A DNA stretch of 64,000 nt from Oligoflexus sp. (GCF_035712445.1 NZ_DASTAT010000140.1:1-64000), one strand, 5' to 3'; positions 46,098 to 55,249 are shown, counted from the first letter of the stretch. The notes: generated from the letters alone by a model not told the origin. Numbers and translations: made by a program.

Positions 46098-46124
46098 GCC
46101 CTGGCAATCTTAAATTGCTGGGGC
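46098..46124 (+). terminator. Possible stem-loop after the outer-membrane gene
   Basis: An 11-base-pair stem (two G-U wobbles in RNA) with a five-base loop lies about 48 bases after the stop. No T-tract follows, so termination is uncertain. Confidence 0.35.
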
Positions 46125-46232
46125 AAGTTATGAGAGTGATGGTCTTCCTTTGCCCGCCTTTATCTCCCGGTGACCTGAACCCGATAAAACATTTATCTTC
46201 TTAAAAATCTGCAACAAATAGAGAGAACACTG

Positions 46233-47177
46233 ATGAAAAGACTCCTATCAGGTGTGCTGGGCATTTTTTTGTCAACTCAGGGTTATGCAGGTGATTTCAG
46301 CCGCCTCTATGTTTTTGGGGACAGTCTGTCCGATGCTGGTAACCTGCATATTGCACTTTTGCAGCAGGGAATCGGCGGCCTGCCGGGAGAATATTCCAAG
46401 AGCTTTTATCCCATTCCCCTCGGACGGGCGAGCAATGGTCCCGTCGCGATGGAGTATGTGGCGAATCAGCTGGGATTGCAGGCGCTGCCTTCTTTTTTAG
46501 GGGGAACGAATTATGCGTTTATCGGAGCCAAGGCTCAGATGGATCATGATGCCTTTCCTTTTGATTTCCCGGCTCAGGTTTATGCTTTAGCTGGGAAGCT
46601 GCAGGCGAGTGGAGCGGGGCTGCAGGAAAGTGATCTGGTAACGGTGATGATCGGGGCGAATGATATTCGTTCGGCGATTGAGACTGTTGCGGTTACTCAG
46701 AATATGGCAGATGCCGAACAGCAGATTGATCAGGCGATTGCCTCGGTGCGGCAGCAGCTGGGTTTCCTGCGGAGTCTGGGAGCCAGGAATTGGCTGCTGG
46801 TGAATGCACCGGAGCTGGAGGCTTCACCTTATATTCAGGAACTCATGGCTCAGATCCATCCTTCAGCGAAAAAGCAGGTCAAGGAGCTGACGAAACGTTT
46901 TAATACTCAGTTTGAAAAACTTGTGCGTGAACTCGAACTGCAGGGTTCCGGTCAGGTGAGATTCTTCGATATCTATCACGAGGCGCATGTGATCCAGGCC
47001 ACGTCCTTTGCTGCAGGTTTTACCAATCGGACGGATACCTGCTGGTCCCAGGCTGATGGTTATGTCAACGGATGTTCAGTCGCTGCTTCGTTTGATTACT
47101 TCTATTTCGACAACTTTCATCCCAGCACGCGCATCCATAAGCAGGTTGCTGATCGTATTCTGGAAGCACTACAGTAA
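46233..47177 (+). CDS. Secreted SGNH/GDSL-type esterase
   Basis: A signal peptide (RLLSGVLGIFLSTQGYAG) is followed by block I YVFGDSLSDAGN with the catalytic Ser, a GGTNYAFIGA segment, block III VTVMIGANDI with the Asn, and the terminal YFDNFHPS with the Asp and His. All four SGNH landmarks are present. This family hydrolyses lipids, carbohydrate esters or phospholipids outside the cytoplasm. It may be related to the lecithinase/thermolabile hemolysin group, but the substrate is not determinable. Single gene. Confidence 0.88.
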   Translation: MKRLLSGVLGIFLSTQGYAGDFSRLYVFGDSLSDAGNLHIALLQQGIGGLPGEYSKSFYPIPLGRASNGPVAMEYVANQLGLQALPSFLGGTNYAFIGAKAQMDHDAFPFDFPAQVYALAGKLQASGAGLQESDLVTVMIGANDIRSAIETVAVTQNMADAEQQIDQAIASVRQQLGFLRSLGARNWLLVNAPELEASPYIQELMAQIHPSAKKQVKELTKRFNTQFEKLVRELELQGSGQVRFFDIYHEAHVIQATSFAAGFTNRTDTCWSQADGYVNGCSVAASFDYFYFDNFHPSTRIHKQVADRILEALQ

Positions 47178-47386
47178 AGTATGAGGTTCAGGATTCCCGC
47201 TTCAGTCTTTCATTAGGCTTGAGTCGGGGATCCTTTCGTCCTTTCACGTGTAGGTGCAGACCTTCATCGTCAATAAATCCTTATTTTCCCGGCAAAGAAT
47301 GCTTTTCACCTGGACGCGCAAAGTCGGCTCCGCGAAAATTCGCGAACGATTTTGCCAACGGCATATGTTCAGGGAGCAAAAGAAAA

Positions 47387-48466
47387 ATGTCGATTTTATA
47401 CATAGGCGATCGAATTCCGAATGTGCTGATCGAGTATGATGGAGAGCGGCGACCTTTGCATGATTTGCTGGGACAGCCTCTTCTTCTGGTCTTTCCATCG
47501 TCGGGCTGGGATCCTTTTCGCAGGGAAGCGCTGGAGTCTTATCAGGATATCCTTGTGGAGATTTTTGGACCCGATGCGCGGCTGCTCACGCTGCAATCGA
47601 AGGGGCTTTCGTGCGACCTGGAAGACCGCGCGGGACATCTGCATTTTCCCATAGTCACCGAAAAGCGGGCTCATAGTCTTCTTACGAAGGCATTTGGTGT
47701 TGAAGGCAAGGAAGCGATTTTTGTGGTGGATGCTGACGGCGTCATCCGTTGGCGTTATCTGAACCATCCCGGTGTCTCACCGACGCCTGAGTTTCTGACC
47801 TCATCTCTTGCGTTTTTGAAGAAAGCCGAGAATCAAAACCAGACCTCTTCATTCCTGGATCTGAATCGTCGGCATTTTGTCTTGACCGGTTTGGCCCTGG
47901 CAAGTCTCGCGGCTTTGGGTTGGAATGATTCGGGGTTCAGCCAGAATGCAGGCAATTCCCCCGCTCAGGAGCCAGGACCTGCGATCGGGACGCCGATGAA
48001 GCTGCAGGTCAACGGCGTTGTTCATAGTTTGAATTTGGATCTGCGCGTGACGCTGCTGGATGCTTTGCGCAATCATTTGAATCTGACGGGATCGAAGAAA
48101 GGCTGTGATCATGGACAGTGCGGCGCCTGCACGGTTCTCGTGGATGGGCGGCGCATCAATTCCTGTTTGACCCTGGCCGTCATGAATCAGGGTCGTCGGA
48201 TCACCAGCATTGAAGGCCTGGCTCAGGGGGAGACTCTGCACCCTATCCAGGAAGCCTTCATCAAGCATGACGGTTTTCAATGCGGCTACTGCACTTCGGG
48301 CCAGATCATGGCAGCGGCCGGCTTGCTGCAGGAACGCTGTGGGCCGGAGGACGCGGATGTTCGGGAGGCCATGAGCGGGAATCTTTGCCGCTGTGGATGC
48401 TACACGAACATTGTCGCTGCGATTCAGGATGTGCGGACAGGAGGCGGAAAGCATGCAAGCCTTTAA
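47387..48466 (+). CDS. paoA: PaoA-type [2Fe-2S] subunit with N-terminal redoxin-like domain and internal Tat signal
   Basis: The C-terminal 155 residues are the iron-sulfur subunit of a xanthine-oxidase-family enzyme. The cluster ligands are in GCDHGQCGACTV with a later SC (Cys 240, 245, 248, 260), and in QCGYC and LCRCGCY (299, 302, 334, 336). As in periplasmic PaoA there is a twin-arginine motif (LNRRHFVLTGLALASLAAL, RR at 161-162). Here it is not at the N-terminus: about 155 residues of a thioredoxin/AhpC-like domain (DRIPNVLIEYDGERRPLHDL, VVDADGVIRW) come first. That domain lacks the peroxidatic Cys (VFPSSGWDPF in place of the Cys loop). First gene of the paoABC-like operon; start placed at 47387. 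Confidence 0.85.
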   Translation: MSILYIGDRIPNVLIEYDGERRPLHDLLGQPLLLVFPSSGWDPFRREALESYQDILVEIFGPDARLLTLQSKGLSCDLEDRAGHLHFPIVTEKRAHSLLTKAFGVEGKEAIFVVDADGVIRWRYLNHPGVSPTPEFLTSSLAFLKKAENQNQTSSFLDLNRRHFVLTGLALASLAALGWNDSGFSQNAGNSPAQEPGPAIGTPMKLQVNGVVHSLNLDLRVTLLDALRNHLNLTGSKKGCDHGQCGACTVLVDGRRINSCLTLAVMNQGRRITSIEGLAQGETLHPIQEAFIKHDGFQCGYCTSGQIMAAAGLLQERCGPEDADVREAMSGNLCRCGCYTNIVAAIQDVRTGGGKHASL

Positions 48467-49445
48467 ATATTTCCAGCCCAAGGATGTACAGGGCGCCATG
48501 GATCTTATGCGTGCGCATGAAAAAGCCATGTTCATTGCCGGTGGAACCAACCTTCTTGATCTTATGAAACTTCACGTGGCGGAGCCCGAGGTCTTGATTG
48601 ATATCAATGCTTTGCCTCTTAGGACCATGCAGATGCGGAACAAGAGGTTTTTCATCGGGGCCTTGGCTTTGAATAGTGATGTCGCCCAGAATGAAACCGT
48701 GCAGCGTAACTATCCGCTCCTGGCCGAAGCGCTTTTGGCCGGAGCGTCTCCGCAGCTTCGCAATATGGCGACGGTGGGCGGGAATCTTCTGCAAAAGACC
48801 CGCTGTGTTTACTTCAATGATCCGACGTTTGCCTGCAACAAAAGAAATCCCGGATCGGGTTGTTCCGCCCTGGAGGGATGGACGCGACAGCATGCTGTCC
48901 TGGGAACAAGCCCCCATTGCATTGCCACACATCCTTCGGATATGGCCGTGGCGTTGAACGCATTGGACGGTGAAGTTGTGATTCAAGGTCCGACGCAGGA
49001 GCGACGCATACCGATTCGCAGTTTTCATCTGGAACCGGGTGATACGCCGCAGAAGGAGACGGTCTTGAATCGCGATGAACTGATTCTGGGGGTCGAGCTT
49101 GCGGAGCCTCTGAAAGGACAGACCTCGCGCTATGTGAAGGTCCGTGATCGCAGTTCCTATGCTTTTGCCCTCGTATCCGCGGCCACCGTCCTTGTCATGG
49201 ACGGGTCGACGATTCGCGAGAGTCGTGTGGCTCTGGGAGGAGTGGCGACGCGCCCCTGGCCTGCAAGCTCGGCGGAAGCGATTCTGAAGGGAGGGCGTGC
49301 TGAGGATGCTGTCTTTCAGAAAGCGGCCGATGCCGCCATGCAGGGCGCTGTGCCTCGGAAGATGAATGCTTTTAAAATAGATCTGGCCAAGCGAGCCCTG
49401 CGTCGGGCGCTGCAGGAAGCCAGTTCGGGCCAGCGTTGGGGGTGA
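48453..49445 (+). CDS. paoB: PaoB-type FAD-binding subunit
   Basis: The FAD subunit of the molybdenum aldehyde oxidoreductase. AGGTNLLDLMK and the ATVGGNLLQKTRC segment are FAD-binding motifs of the family. CVYFNDPTFACNKRNPGSGC matches the extra Cys-rich insert of PaoB-like subunits, which binds a [4Fe-4S] cluster. The ATG at 48453 has GGAGG 8 bases upstream and overlaps the end of the iron-sulfur gene. It passes electrons from the [2Fe-2S] clusters to FAD. Confidence 0.88.
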   Translation: MQAFKYFQPKDVQGAMDLMRAHEKAMFIAGGTNLLDLMKLHVAEPEVLIDINALPLRTMQMRNKRFFIGALALNSDVAQNETVQRNYPLLAEALLAGASPQLRNMATVGGNLLQKTRCVYFNDPTFACNKRNPGSGCSALEGWTRQHAVLGTSPHCIATHPSDMAVALNALDGEVVIQGPTQERRIPIRSFHLEPGDTPQKETVLNRDELILGVELAEPLKGQTSRYVKVRDRSSYAFALVSAATVLVMDGSTIRESRVALGGVATRPWPASSAEAILKGGRAEDAVFQKAADAAMQGAVPRKMNAFKIDLAKRALRRALQEASSGQRWG

Positions 49446-49447
49446 AC

Positions 49448-51700
49448 ATGAAAAATTCATTAGGTCGTCCTTTGGATCGTGTGGAAGGCAAGCTGAAGGT
49501 GACAGGCGGGGCGCGCTATACGGGCGATATTATGCTGCCGCGCATGACGTATGCTGTGCTGATCGAATCGAGCGTTGCGAGCGGAACCATTCAAAGTATG
49601 GATACGAGAGCAGCGATGCGCTCGCCTGGTGTTGTGACGATCATCACGAGCACCAATGCGCCTAAACTCAAGGCGCCGGAGAAGGAGCCTTCCGGGATTA
49701 CCAGTGAAGGGCATTTGGCTCTTCAGAGCAACAAGATTCATTACAACGGCGAGCCCATTGGGTTGGTCGTGGCGGAGAGTTTGGAAGAGGCGCGTGCGGC
49801 CTTGGCCCTGATCAAGGTGTCTTATGGAAAGGCCGCCGCCTTTTTAAATCTTGAAGATAAAGATGCGCCTTCGATCATGCCGAAGGATCGCTTCGGTAAG
49901 CCCTTGCAGGGGAAGCGCGGCGAGCCGGATGCGGCCTTCTCCGAGGCGTCTGTGACTGTTGAAGCCCGTTATGAGACTCCGCTTGAGCATCATCACCCGA
50001 TGGAACCTCATGCGACGGTTGCGGCCTGGAGTGACGGCGCGCTGACGGTTTATGAAACGACCCAGTATGTGAATGGAACCCAGAATGGTTTGGCTCAATG
50101 CTTTTCCTTAAAGCCGGAGCGGGTGAAGGTCATATCAAACTTTGTGGGTGGAGGTTTTGGTTCGAAAGGATCGACCTGGCAGCCGACGGTGATGGCGGCC
50201 ATGGCGGCTCGTGTGGTGCAGCGGCCGGTGAAGCTTGTGCTCTCGCGCCAGAACATGTGCAACTGCGTGGGGCATCGGTCCCGCACGATTCAGGATGTGG
50301 CGCTTGCTGCGGATAAGAGTGGGAAAATCTCTGCGATTCGTCATGCTGTGCAGAGTCATACCTCGCTTCTGCAGGATTTCATTGAACCGAGTTCACTGCT
50401 GACACGAATGCTTTATGCGAATCCGGGCTTGGAGCTCAGTCATCGTCTGGCTCGTTTGAATCTTCCCACGAGCACGTTTATGCGGGCCCCGGGAGAGGCG
50501 TCGGGAAGCTTCGCATTGGAGTGCGCCCTGGATGAGCTGGCTTTGAAGCTTGAGATGGATCCTTTGGCTTTGCGGGTGATCAATCATGCGGATAAGGATA
50601 TGGATAGCGGAAAGGTCTTTTCCGCGAAGCAGCTGAAGGAATGCTATGAAAAGGGAGCGGAGCTATTCGGTTGGAGTCAGAGGAAGGCTGCGCCGAAGTC
50701 CATGCAGAGAAACGGGCGCCTTGTAGGTTGGGGTGTGGCGACAGCGACCTATCCTGCGAATAAGCAGCCGGCTTCTGCGCGGATGCGGATTCATCGGGAT
50801 GCCTCGATTGTTGCAGCCAGCGCCACTCATGAGATTGGTCAAGGGACGTATACGATCATGACCCAGATCGCAGCGGAGGCGATGGGTGTGGATCCTGGAC
50901 GGGTGCGCTTTGAATTGGGATCCAGTCTTTTTCCCAAGGCTCCTGTTACTGGCGGATCCATGACTGCAGCCAGTGTGGGGCCGGCCGTGGTGATGGCCGC
51001 GAATGCTTTGAAAATGAAGCTTCTGGGGCTTGCTGCCAAGGATGCGGCTTCGCCGCTTTATCAACTGACGTTTGATCAGATCCAGGCTGTGGATGGGCAT
51101 CTTGTGAGTGTGAAGAATGCGGGTGCGAAGCAGAGTTATCAGGATATTCTGCGCGCTGCGAATCTGGAGAGCCTGGAGGCGGAAGGATCCACGCAGGCGA
51201 TGGTGATGGGCGATGCCAAGGAGCATTGCCGACCGGATCAGAGTCAGGATCCTTCGTGTTATTCCTATCATTCCTTCGGCGCGCAGTTTGCGGAGGTGGA
51301 GGTGGATCCCCTCAGCATGCAGGTGCGCGTGACCCGCTTTGTGGGGGCTTATGATGTGGGTCGGGTGTTGAATGAGAAGACGGCGCGCAGCCAGGGGCTG
51401 GGTGGGATTGTGATGGGGATTGGTATGGCTTTGATGGAGGAAACCGCTGTGGATCCGCGTAATGGGCGGATGATTACGCGGAATCTTGCGGATTACCATG
51501 TGCCTGTGAATGCTGATATTCAGAATATTGAGGTGATCTTCACCAATGTGCCGGATAAGAATTTTAATGAGTTGGGCAGTCGGGGTTTAGGTGAGATTCC
51601 GATCGTTGGGGCTGCGGCCGCTGTGGCGAATGCGGTTTATCATGCGACGGGGAAAAGGATTCGACAGCTGCCGATTACGCCGGATAAGCTTTTGGTTTGA
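49448..51700 (+). CDS. paoC: PaoC-type molybdopterin-binding subunit
   Basis: The large subunit holds the molybdenum cofactor and the substrate site. GRPLDRVEGKLKVTGGARYT begins the hammerhead domain. FVGGGFGSKGS and FMRAPGEASGSFALECALDE bind the cofactor, and the catalytic Glu is in ELGSRGLGEIPIVGAAA. Its 750 residues match PaoC. The enzyme probably oxidises aldehydes in the periplasm, the partner of the Tat-bearing small subunit. No dedicated chaperone (PaoD/XdhC) gene is nearby, so maturation must use one elsewhere. Confidence 0.9.
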   Translation: MKNSLGRPLDRVEGKLKVTGGARYTGDIMLPRMTYAVLIESSVASGTIQSMDTRAAMRSPGVVTIITSTNAPKLKAPEKEPSGITSEGHLALQSNKIHYNGEPIGLVVAESLEEARAALALIKVSYGKAAAFLNLEDKDAPSIMPKDRFGKPLQGKRGEPDAAFSEASVTVEARYETPLEHHHPMEPHATVAAWSDGALTVYETTQYVNGTQNGLAQCFSLKPERVKVISNFVGGGFGSKGSTWQPTVMAAMAARVVQRPVKLVLSRQNMCNCVGHRSRTIQDVALAADKSGKISAIRHAVQSHTSLLQDFIEPSSLLTRMLYANPGLELSHRLARLNLPTSTFMRAPGEASGSFALECALDELALKLEMDPLALRVINHADKDMDSGKVFSAKQLKECYEKGAELFGWSQRKAAPKSMQRNGRLVGWGVATATYPANKQPASARMRIHRDASIVAASATHEIGQGTYTIMTQIAAEAMGVDPGRVRFELGSSLFPKAPVTGGSMTAASVGPAVVMAANALKMKLLGLAAKDAASPLYQLTFDQIQAVDGHLVSVKNAGAKQSYQDILRAANLESLEAEGSTQAMVMGDAKEHCRPDQSQDPSCYSYHSFGAQFAEVEVDPLSMQVRVTRFVGAYDVGRVLNEKTARSQGLGGIVMGIGMALMEETAVDPRNGRMITRNLADYHVPVNADIQNIEVIFTNVPDKNFNELGSRGLGEIPIVGAAAAVANAVYHATGKRIRQLPITPDKLLV

Positions 51701-51731
51701 ACCTGGTGCCTCCGTTGGGAGGCGATATTTC

Positions 51732-52346
51732 CTAGGACTCAAATTGAGCGAAGATGGAGTTTAATTTCGGATCCTCTGCCATATGCTCGGCAACGGAGTT
51801 CAGGCGCGGGGTGTTGGTTTGAAACCACTCGCGGCCTGGTCTCCAGCGGAGCATGACGGCGATATAGGCGTCGATGAGGCTTTCCTTGTCGCCCAGGAAA
51901 TATCTCTCTCCCTGCGCGGCTTTTTCCATCTGCAGCCACATCTTTTTTCGTGCTTCATCCGTGGATTTGCGCAGCTCTTTGCGGCTTTCTTCGGAGCTGA
52001 CCCAGCGTTCGGGATGGTCTCCGTAAAAGAATGTGGGATATATGGTGGCGACGAGGTAGACGGACCAGCGGTAATAAAGGGAAAGTGCAGGGTCATCGGC
52101 CGCGGGGACGAGCTTTCCTTTGTGTTTTGAATTCAGCCACTGGCAGATCGCAAGGCTTTCCGTCATGAGCTCATTGCCGACTTGAAGAGTGGGGACCTGG
52201 AGGAGTGGGTTGGCCTGTTGATAGTTGCCTTCGCCGAATTTTCCCCATTGCAGCCATTCGAGAGTGTGGGGGACTCCAAGGCGCTGCAGGACGATTTCTA
52301 CGATGGCGCTGCCACAGCCTCGGGCGGCGTAGAGTTTGTATGTCAT
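51732..52346 (-). CDS. Glutathione S-transferase family protein
   Basis: A thioredoxin-like N-domain (YKLYAARGCGSAIVEIVLQRL, QVPTLQVGNELMTESLAICQWL, with the conserved cis-Pro and ES motif) and an all-helical C-domain (GERYFLGDKESLIDAYIAVMLRW with the N-capping Asp) make it a soluble GST of 204 residues. It may detoxify electrophiles. It is convergent with the molybdoenzyme operon, from which only 31 bases separate it. The substrate is not inferable. Confidence 0.88.
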   Translation of the reverse strand: MTYKLYAARGCGSAIVEIVLQRLGVPHTLEWLQWGKFGEGNYQQANPLLQVPTLQVGNELMTESLAICQWLNSKHKGKLVPAADDPALSLYYRWSVYLVATIYPTFFYGDHPERWVSSEESRKELRKSTDEARKKMWLQMEKAAQGERYFLGDKESLIDAYIAVMLRWRPGREWFQTNTPRLNSVAEHMAEDPKLNSIFAQFES

Positions 52347-52682
52347 GTGGGGGACTCCTCAGTGATTCACCAACGGTACAAATTCGTTTTTGCTTGAAGA
52401 GAAACACCGCGTGCTTTCTCGAAGATAGGGGGGTCGTTGTTCCACCGCCCTTCTTGCCGGTTTTGCATTTCTCAAAACGAACTTTTGCATAAAATTTAGC
52501 ATATCCTAAAACCTTTAATTTCTGGATGAATACATTCGGAAAGTCTAAAATTCCAGTTGAATTGTGAAAATTTCCTTTCAATTAGATTTTAGACTTAGAT
52601 TATTTCGTTCAATATTGCTTTGATTCTTGACAATGAATTTATGAAGCATCGAGTCAACAGTTCACAGAACATAGTTAATGAA
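52347..52682. other. AT-rich gap at the start of the accessory region
   Basis: This 336-base stretch between the GST start and the orphan membrane gene holds no coding frame I can support. The base composition shifts here: the part from about 52490 on is clearly AT-rich compared with everything before it. It may mark the inner edge of an island. Confidence 0.5.
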
Positions 52683-53597
52683 TCACAAGCAGCATGGTTC
52701 TGTCTGTGTAGAGGATGAATTAGATGATAACTTTGCTCTTTCGACAGCCTTTAAATGGGCTTTGGTCAGGAGGTTCCACGTATCCATAGAGCTGATATTG
52801 GTTAAATCAATTTCAGTTTGTCCTAGTTCATCGGCAGCGCTTTCTAAGACACCTTTAAAAAATCCGTACAATGTCCTGTTGGGCCACATATCTAGCACAA
52901 TCATATCTAACGCAAGTGCATATTTTCTTTCATCATAATCCTTATCTCCGGCTCTAATTGAGTTATAAAGATCAACGCAATATTTCCATTGATTCCAGTG
53001 TTGGTTTGCATTGTACTGATAAATCACAAAGAATATTGGAACCAAATAGACAATAGAAGATGATTCGACTTTTCCAAGATTAAATAAAAATGTGCTGAAA
53101 AAAGCTAATAATGTAAGAAGTGTGAAGTTGTGAAGAGATCTCATCAATATTTTAAACTTGACTGACGTCAAGTTTCTGTATTGATCATCATCGAGAAATA
53201 TCCAATCTTTTACCTCAATCAAGAATCCATAGAAATTTTTATGATTCATGGCTTCGTGGTCACGAAAAATCCAGACTTTTCCGGCCATATACTTACAGTT
53301 TTTGTTCAGAAGTTTAAGAATGTTCTCATAGCAAAAGAAAAGAAGGACAATGCATACAAGGCTCCCAAAAACTAGGCCTTGAAATCGGATTTCTCGTTGC
53401 TCATACCAGCCACGATCATAAACAGCTATGACAATGGCAAAGTAAGCGAGGGAAAAGGCTAACTTTTTATTCTGATTCCTCGCTATAGAGTATAAAAGAA
53501 ATGAAGCAGCAACAATGAGACCGTAATCGGTCTTATAGTCTGTGAGTCCATCAAGCGACGAACATATCGAATTTAATAGCACAGGTAGACGTCCCAC
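52683..53597 (-). CDS. Orphan multi-pass membrane protein
   Basis: Not recognised. The GTG start at 53597 has GAGG 7 bases upstream. Hydrophobic segments lie near residues 25-36, 47-60, 73-93, 157-175 and 180-196. A cytoplasmic-looking loop between the third and fourth contains WIFRDHEAMNHKNFYGF. The last 100 residues are soluble and helical (KYALALDMIVLDMWPNRTLYG, LLTKAHLKAVERAKL), ending in a Ser-rich tail with CCL. AT-rich codon use unlike the housekeeping genes suggests transfer. No neighbour gives a clue. Confidence 0.55.
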   Translation of the reverse strand: MGRLPVLLNSICSSLDGLTDYKTDYGLIVAASFLLYSIARNQNKKLAFSLAYFAIVIAVYDRGWYEQREIRFQGLVFGSLVCIVLLFFCYENILKLLNKNCKYMAGKVWIFRDHEAMNHKNFYGFLIEVKDWIFLDDDQYRNLTSVKFKILMRSLHNFTLLTLLAFFSTFLFNLGKVESSSIVYLVPIFFVIYQYNANQHWNQWKYCVDLYNSIRAGDKDYDERKYALALDMIVLDMWPNRTLYGFFKGVLESAADELGQTEIDLTNISSMDTWNLLTKAHLKAVERAKLSSNSSSTQTEPCCL

Positions 53598-53909
53598 AGA
53601 CTGTCCTCTTTAGTAGAAGTTTTTTGAATGCCTATGGTCATTATTATACTCAAGGAAGGTCAAAATTACTTATGTTTTTCAATGGGGTATCGACGGGATT
53701 ACTTTTCATTCGAGACTACAAAATTTATTGTGATATCAATCAGCTTCTTCCAGAAGCAAAAAGTTCATTATCTAATCCTCGCCTGAGAATGAGCATCGAC
53801 TTTGCCTAAGAGTGGGTGTCTTACTTGTCCTCAAATTTATTGCGAAGCTATTTTCCAGAATCAAAGTGAGGCAATACGTTCCTATCTTGCATCGTGTGAC
53901 AGGATGTTA
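53598..53909. other. Gap without supported genes
   Basis: A 312-base AT-rich stretch. Its one open plus-strand frame (53624-53809) starts at a non-ATG codon and has no recognisable protein features. I see nothing else. Confidence 0.5.
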
Positions 53910-54227
53910 TTACTTTGGTAGGATCTGACGAGTCTCAGAGAGGTCAGTTATTCCCCCATCCTTCTCCTTAACCACCAGTGATTCATCTGACAGATTGATT
54001 GTAGTCTCTGCGCTGATTGAGAGGCGTAGCCTCGCACGACGAAAATCATCAGAAGGAATCTCCATCTTTTGCAAACCAAGATCTGGTTGCATGGCTCGCA
54101 TGACGAGAGACCTCATTGCTTCATTGAGAAGCGTTTTGCCCAATCCGCCTCCGCCTATCGATCCTCCGGCATAGGATATTACCGGAACTGCCATAAAGCA
54201 TATCGAAAGCAAAATTTGTCTTTTCAT
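53910..54227 (-). CDS. Small exported protein of unknown function
   Basis: A clear signal peptide (KRQILLSICFMAVPVISYAG) is followed by a glycine-rich run (GGSIGGGG) and about 70 residues of mixed helix and strand (ARLRLSISAETTINLSDESL). There is no lipobox and no cysteine in the mature part. Its ATG overlaps the stop of the HTH regulator gene (TAATG), so the two are coupled. Probably periplasmic, secreted with or controlled by the regulator. Not recognised. Confidence 0.6.
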   Translation of the reverse strand: MKRQILLSICFMAVPVISYAGGSIGGGGLGKTLLNEAMRSLVMRAMQPDLGLQKMEIPSDDFRRARLRLSISAETTINLSDESLVVKEKDGGITDLSETRQILPK

Positions 54228-54955
54228 TATTTTGCCCCGTCAAGCAGGTTTGCAACGATCGATAGCATAAGAACTTTTTCGCCACCTCTGGAATTTTTTT
54301 CCAGATTGGTTATATCGAGGATGTATTTTCTTGTGATTTCCTTGGCCCTCTCGTGATCAGCTTCAGAATAGTTCTGAGTAATATGATAGAGGAAACCACC
54401 TTCATCCATGTGCTCACGATGCCATCTCGCAGATTGAAGCGCAGCTTTTTCTTTGCTGTCCTCGACTGAATAGCAGACATATTCTTCGGATTGCTTGATT
54501 CGATTATTTATCTCCTTCAGAATCCCAGCATCTAACAAAGCCTGGAGTCTTCTTCCCCCGTGCTCTGACCCGTACAAGGTAAGAATTCGTTCCCGTGAAA
54601 TTCCGTTTGATGATGAAGCGAGAGCAACAATTTCCTGATCCGGGTCCTGCCAGTCGAATGCTCCAAGATTGGCGGATTTTGAGTTTCTCTCGGAGCAGAT
54701 TTCGACAATGCCAGCCCAGAATTTTTCTTCTTCCTTGTGCTTATTGATGAGATTGAGAATATCTTTGAACTCCATAAATACCTGGAGCAAAGCTGTAATA
54801 TTTTCTACTGACGTCTTTTTAACCTCGCCCTGAGTAATGGACCTTACAGTGGAGAACGGCAGCTTGGAATCTCGTGCGAGTGAAGCGGTCGAGAGATTGG
54901 GATTTTCAGAGAGATGCTTTCTGATCAGTTCCCGCGCTTCGTCCAGGAGCGTCAT
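54227..54955 (-). CDS. HTH transcriptional regulator-like protein
   Basis: The N-terminal 75 residues look like an XRE-like helix-turn-helix (LIRKHLSENPNLSTASLARD, SKLPFSTVRSITQGEVKKTS). A second part contains a winged-helix-like segment (NGISRERILTLYGSEHGGRR, LQALLDAGILKEINNR), and the C-terminus is a long helix. This architecture recalls the TIGR02147 regulators that are numerous in Bdellovibrionota and Fibrobacter, but I cannot confirm membership. A dyad lies just upstream of its start, so autoregulation is likely. It is coupled to a small secreted protein. Confidence 0.6.
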   Translation of the reverse strand: MTLLDEARELIRKHLSENPNLSTASLARDSKLPFSTVRSITQGEVKKTSVENITALLQVFMEFKDILNLINKHKEEEKFWAGIVEICSERNSKSANLGAFDWQDPDQEIVALASSSNGISRERILTLYGSEHGGRRLQALLDAGILKEINNRIKQSEEYVCYSVEDSKEKAALQSARWHREHMDEGGFLYHITQNYSEADHERAKEITRKYILDITNLEKNSRGGEKVLMLSIVANLLDGAK

Positions 54956-54982
54956 ATGCTGTACCCCAAATTAAATATCTAT

Positions 54983-54997
54983 TAACAATCGTTGTTA
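54983..54997. promoter_or_regulatory. Dyad operator candidate upstream of the HTH gene
   Basis: TAACAATCGTTGTTA has six-base arms around a three-base centre and lies 28 bases before the start codon of the divergently placed regulator at 54955. Its position fits an autoregulatory operator. Confidence 0.4.
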
Positions 54998-55114
54998 TCC
55001 TAATACCAATCATCAATTTCTTCAATAAAGCTCAAGATAAGCATTTGCGGAGTCATGTTGTGACAGTTTATTTCCAGCTGTGGACTTCAATTGAATTCAC
55101 AAAGGAGAAGCTTC

Positions 55115-55198
55115 ATGAAGAAGGTTTTGCGGTGCCTTTTTGTATCAGTAAATGACTTCATGCCAAATCGACAAAATAGACCCAACACATATCAGTGA
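55115..55198 (+). CDS. Possible 27-residue leader peptide or gene remnant
   Basis: A perfect AAAGGAG 7 bases before an ATG opens a 27-codon frame starting MKKVLRCLFVSVNDF. The start resembles a signal peptide that soon loses its hydrophobicity. It ends 51 bases before the start of the next secreted protein. It could be an attenuating leader or the dead start of a decayed exported protein. Confidence 0.25.
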   Translation: MKKVLRCLFVSVNDFMPNRQNRPNTYQ

Positions 55199-55249
55199 AC
55201 CCCTTTGCAGAGAAGGCCTATAGCCTTGCCTTTCACGAGAGGATTTTCT

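Noticed and set aside
53624..53809. 61-codon plus-strand frame
   Set aside because: Non-ATG start with a weak site, no domain, AT-rich random composition.
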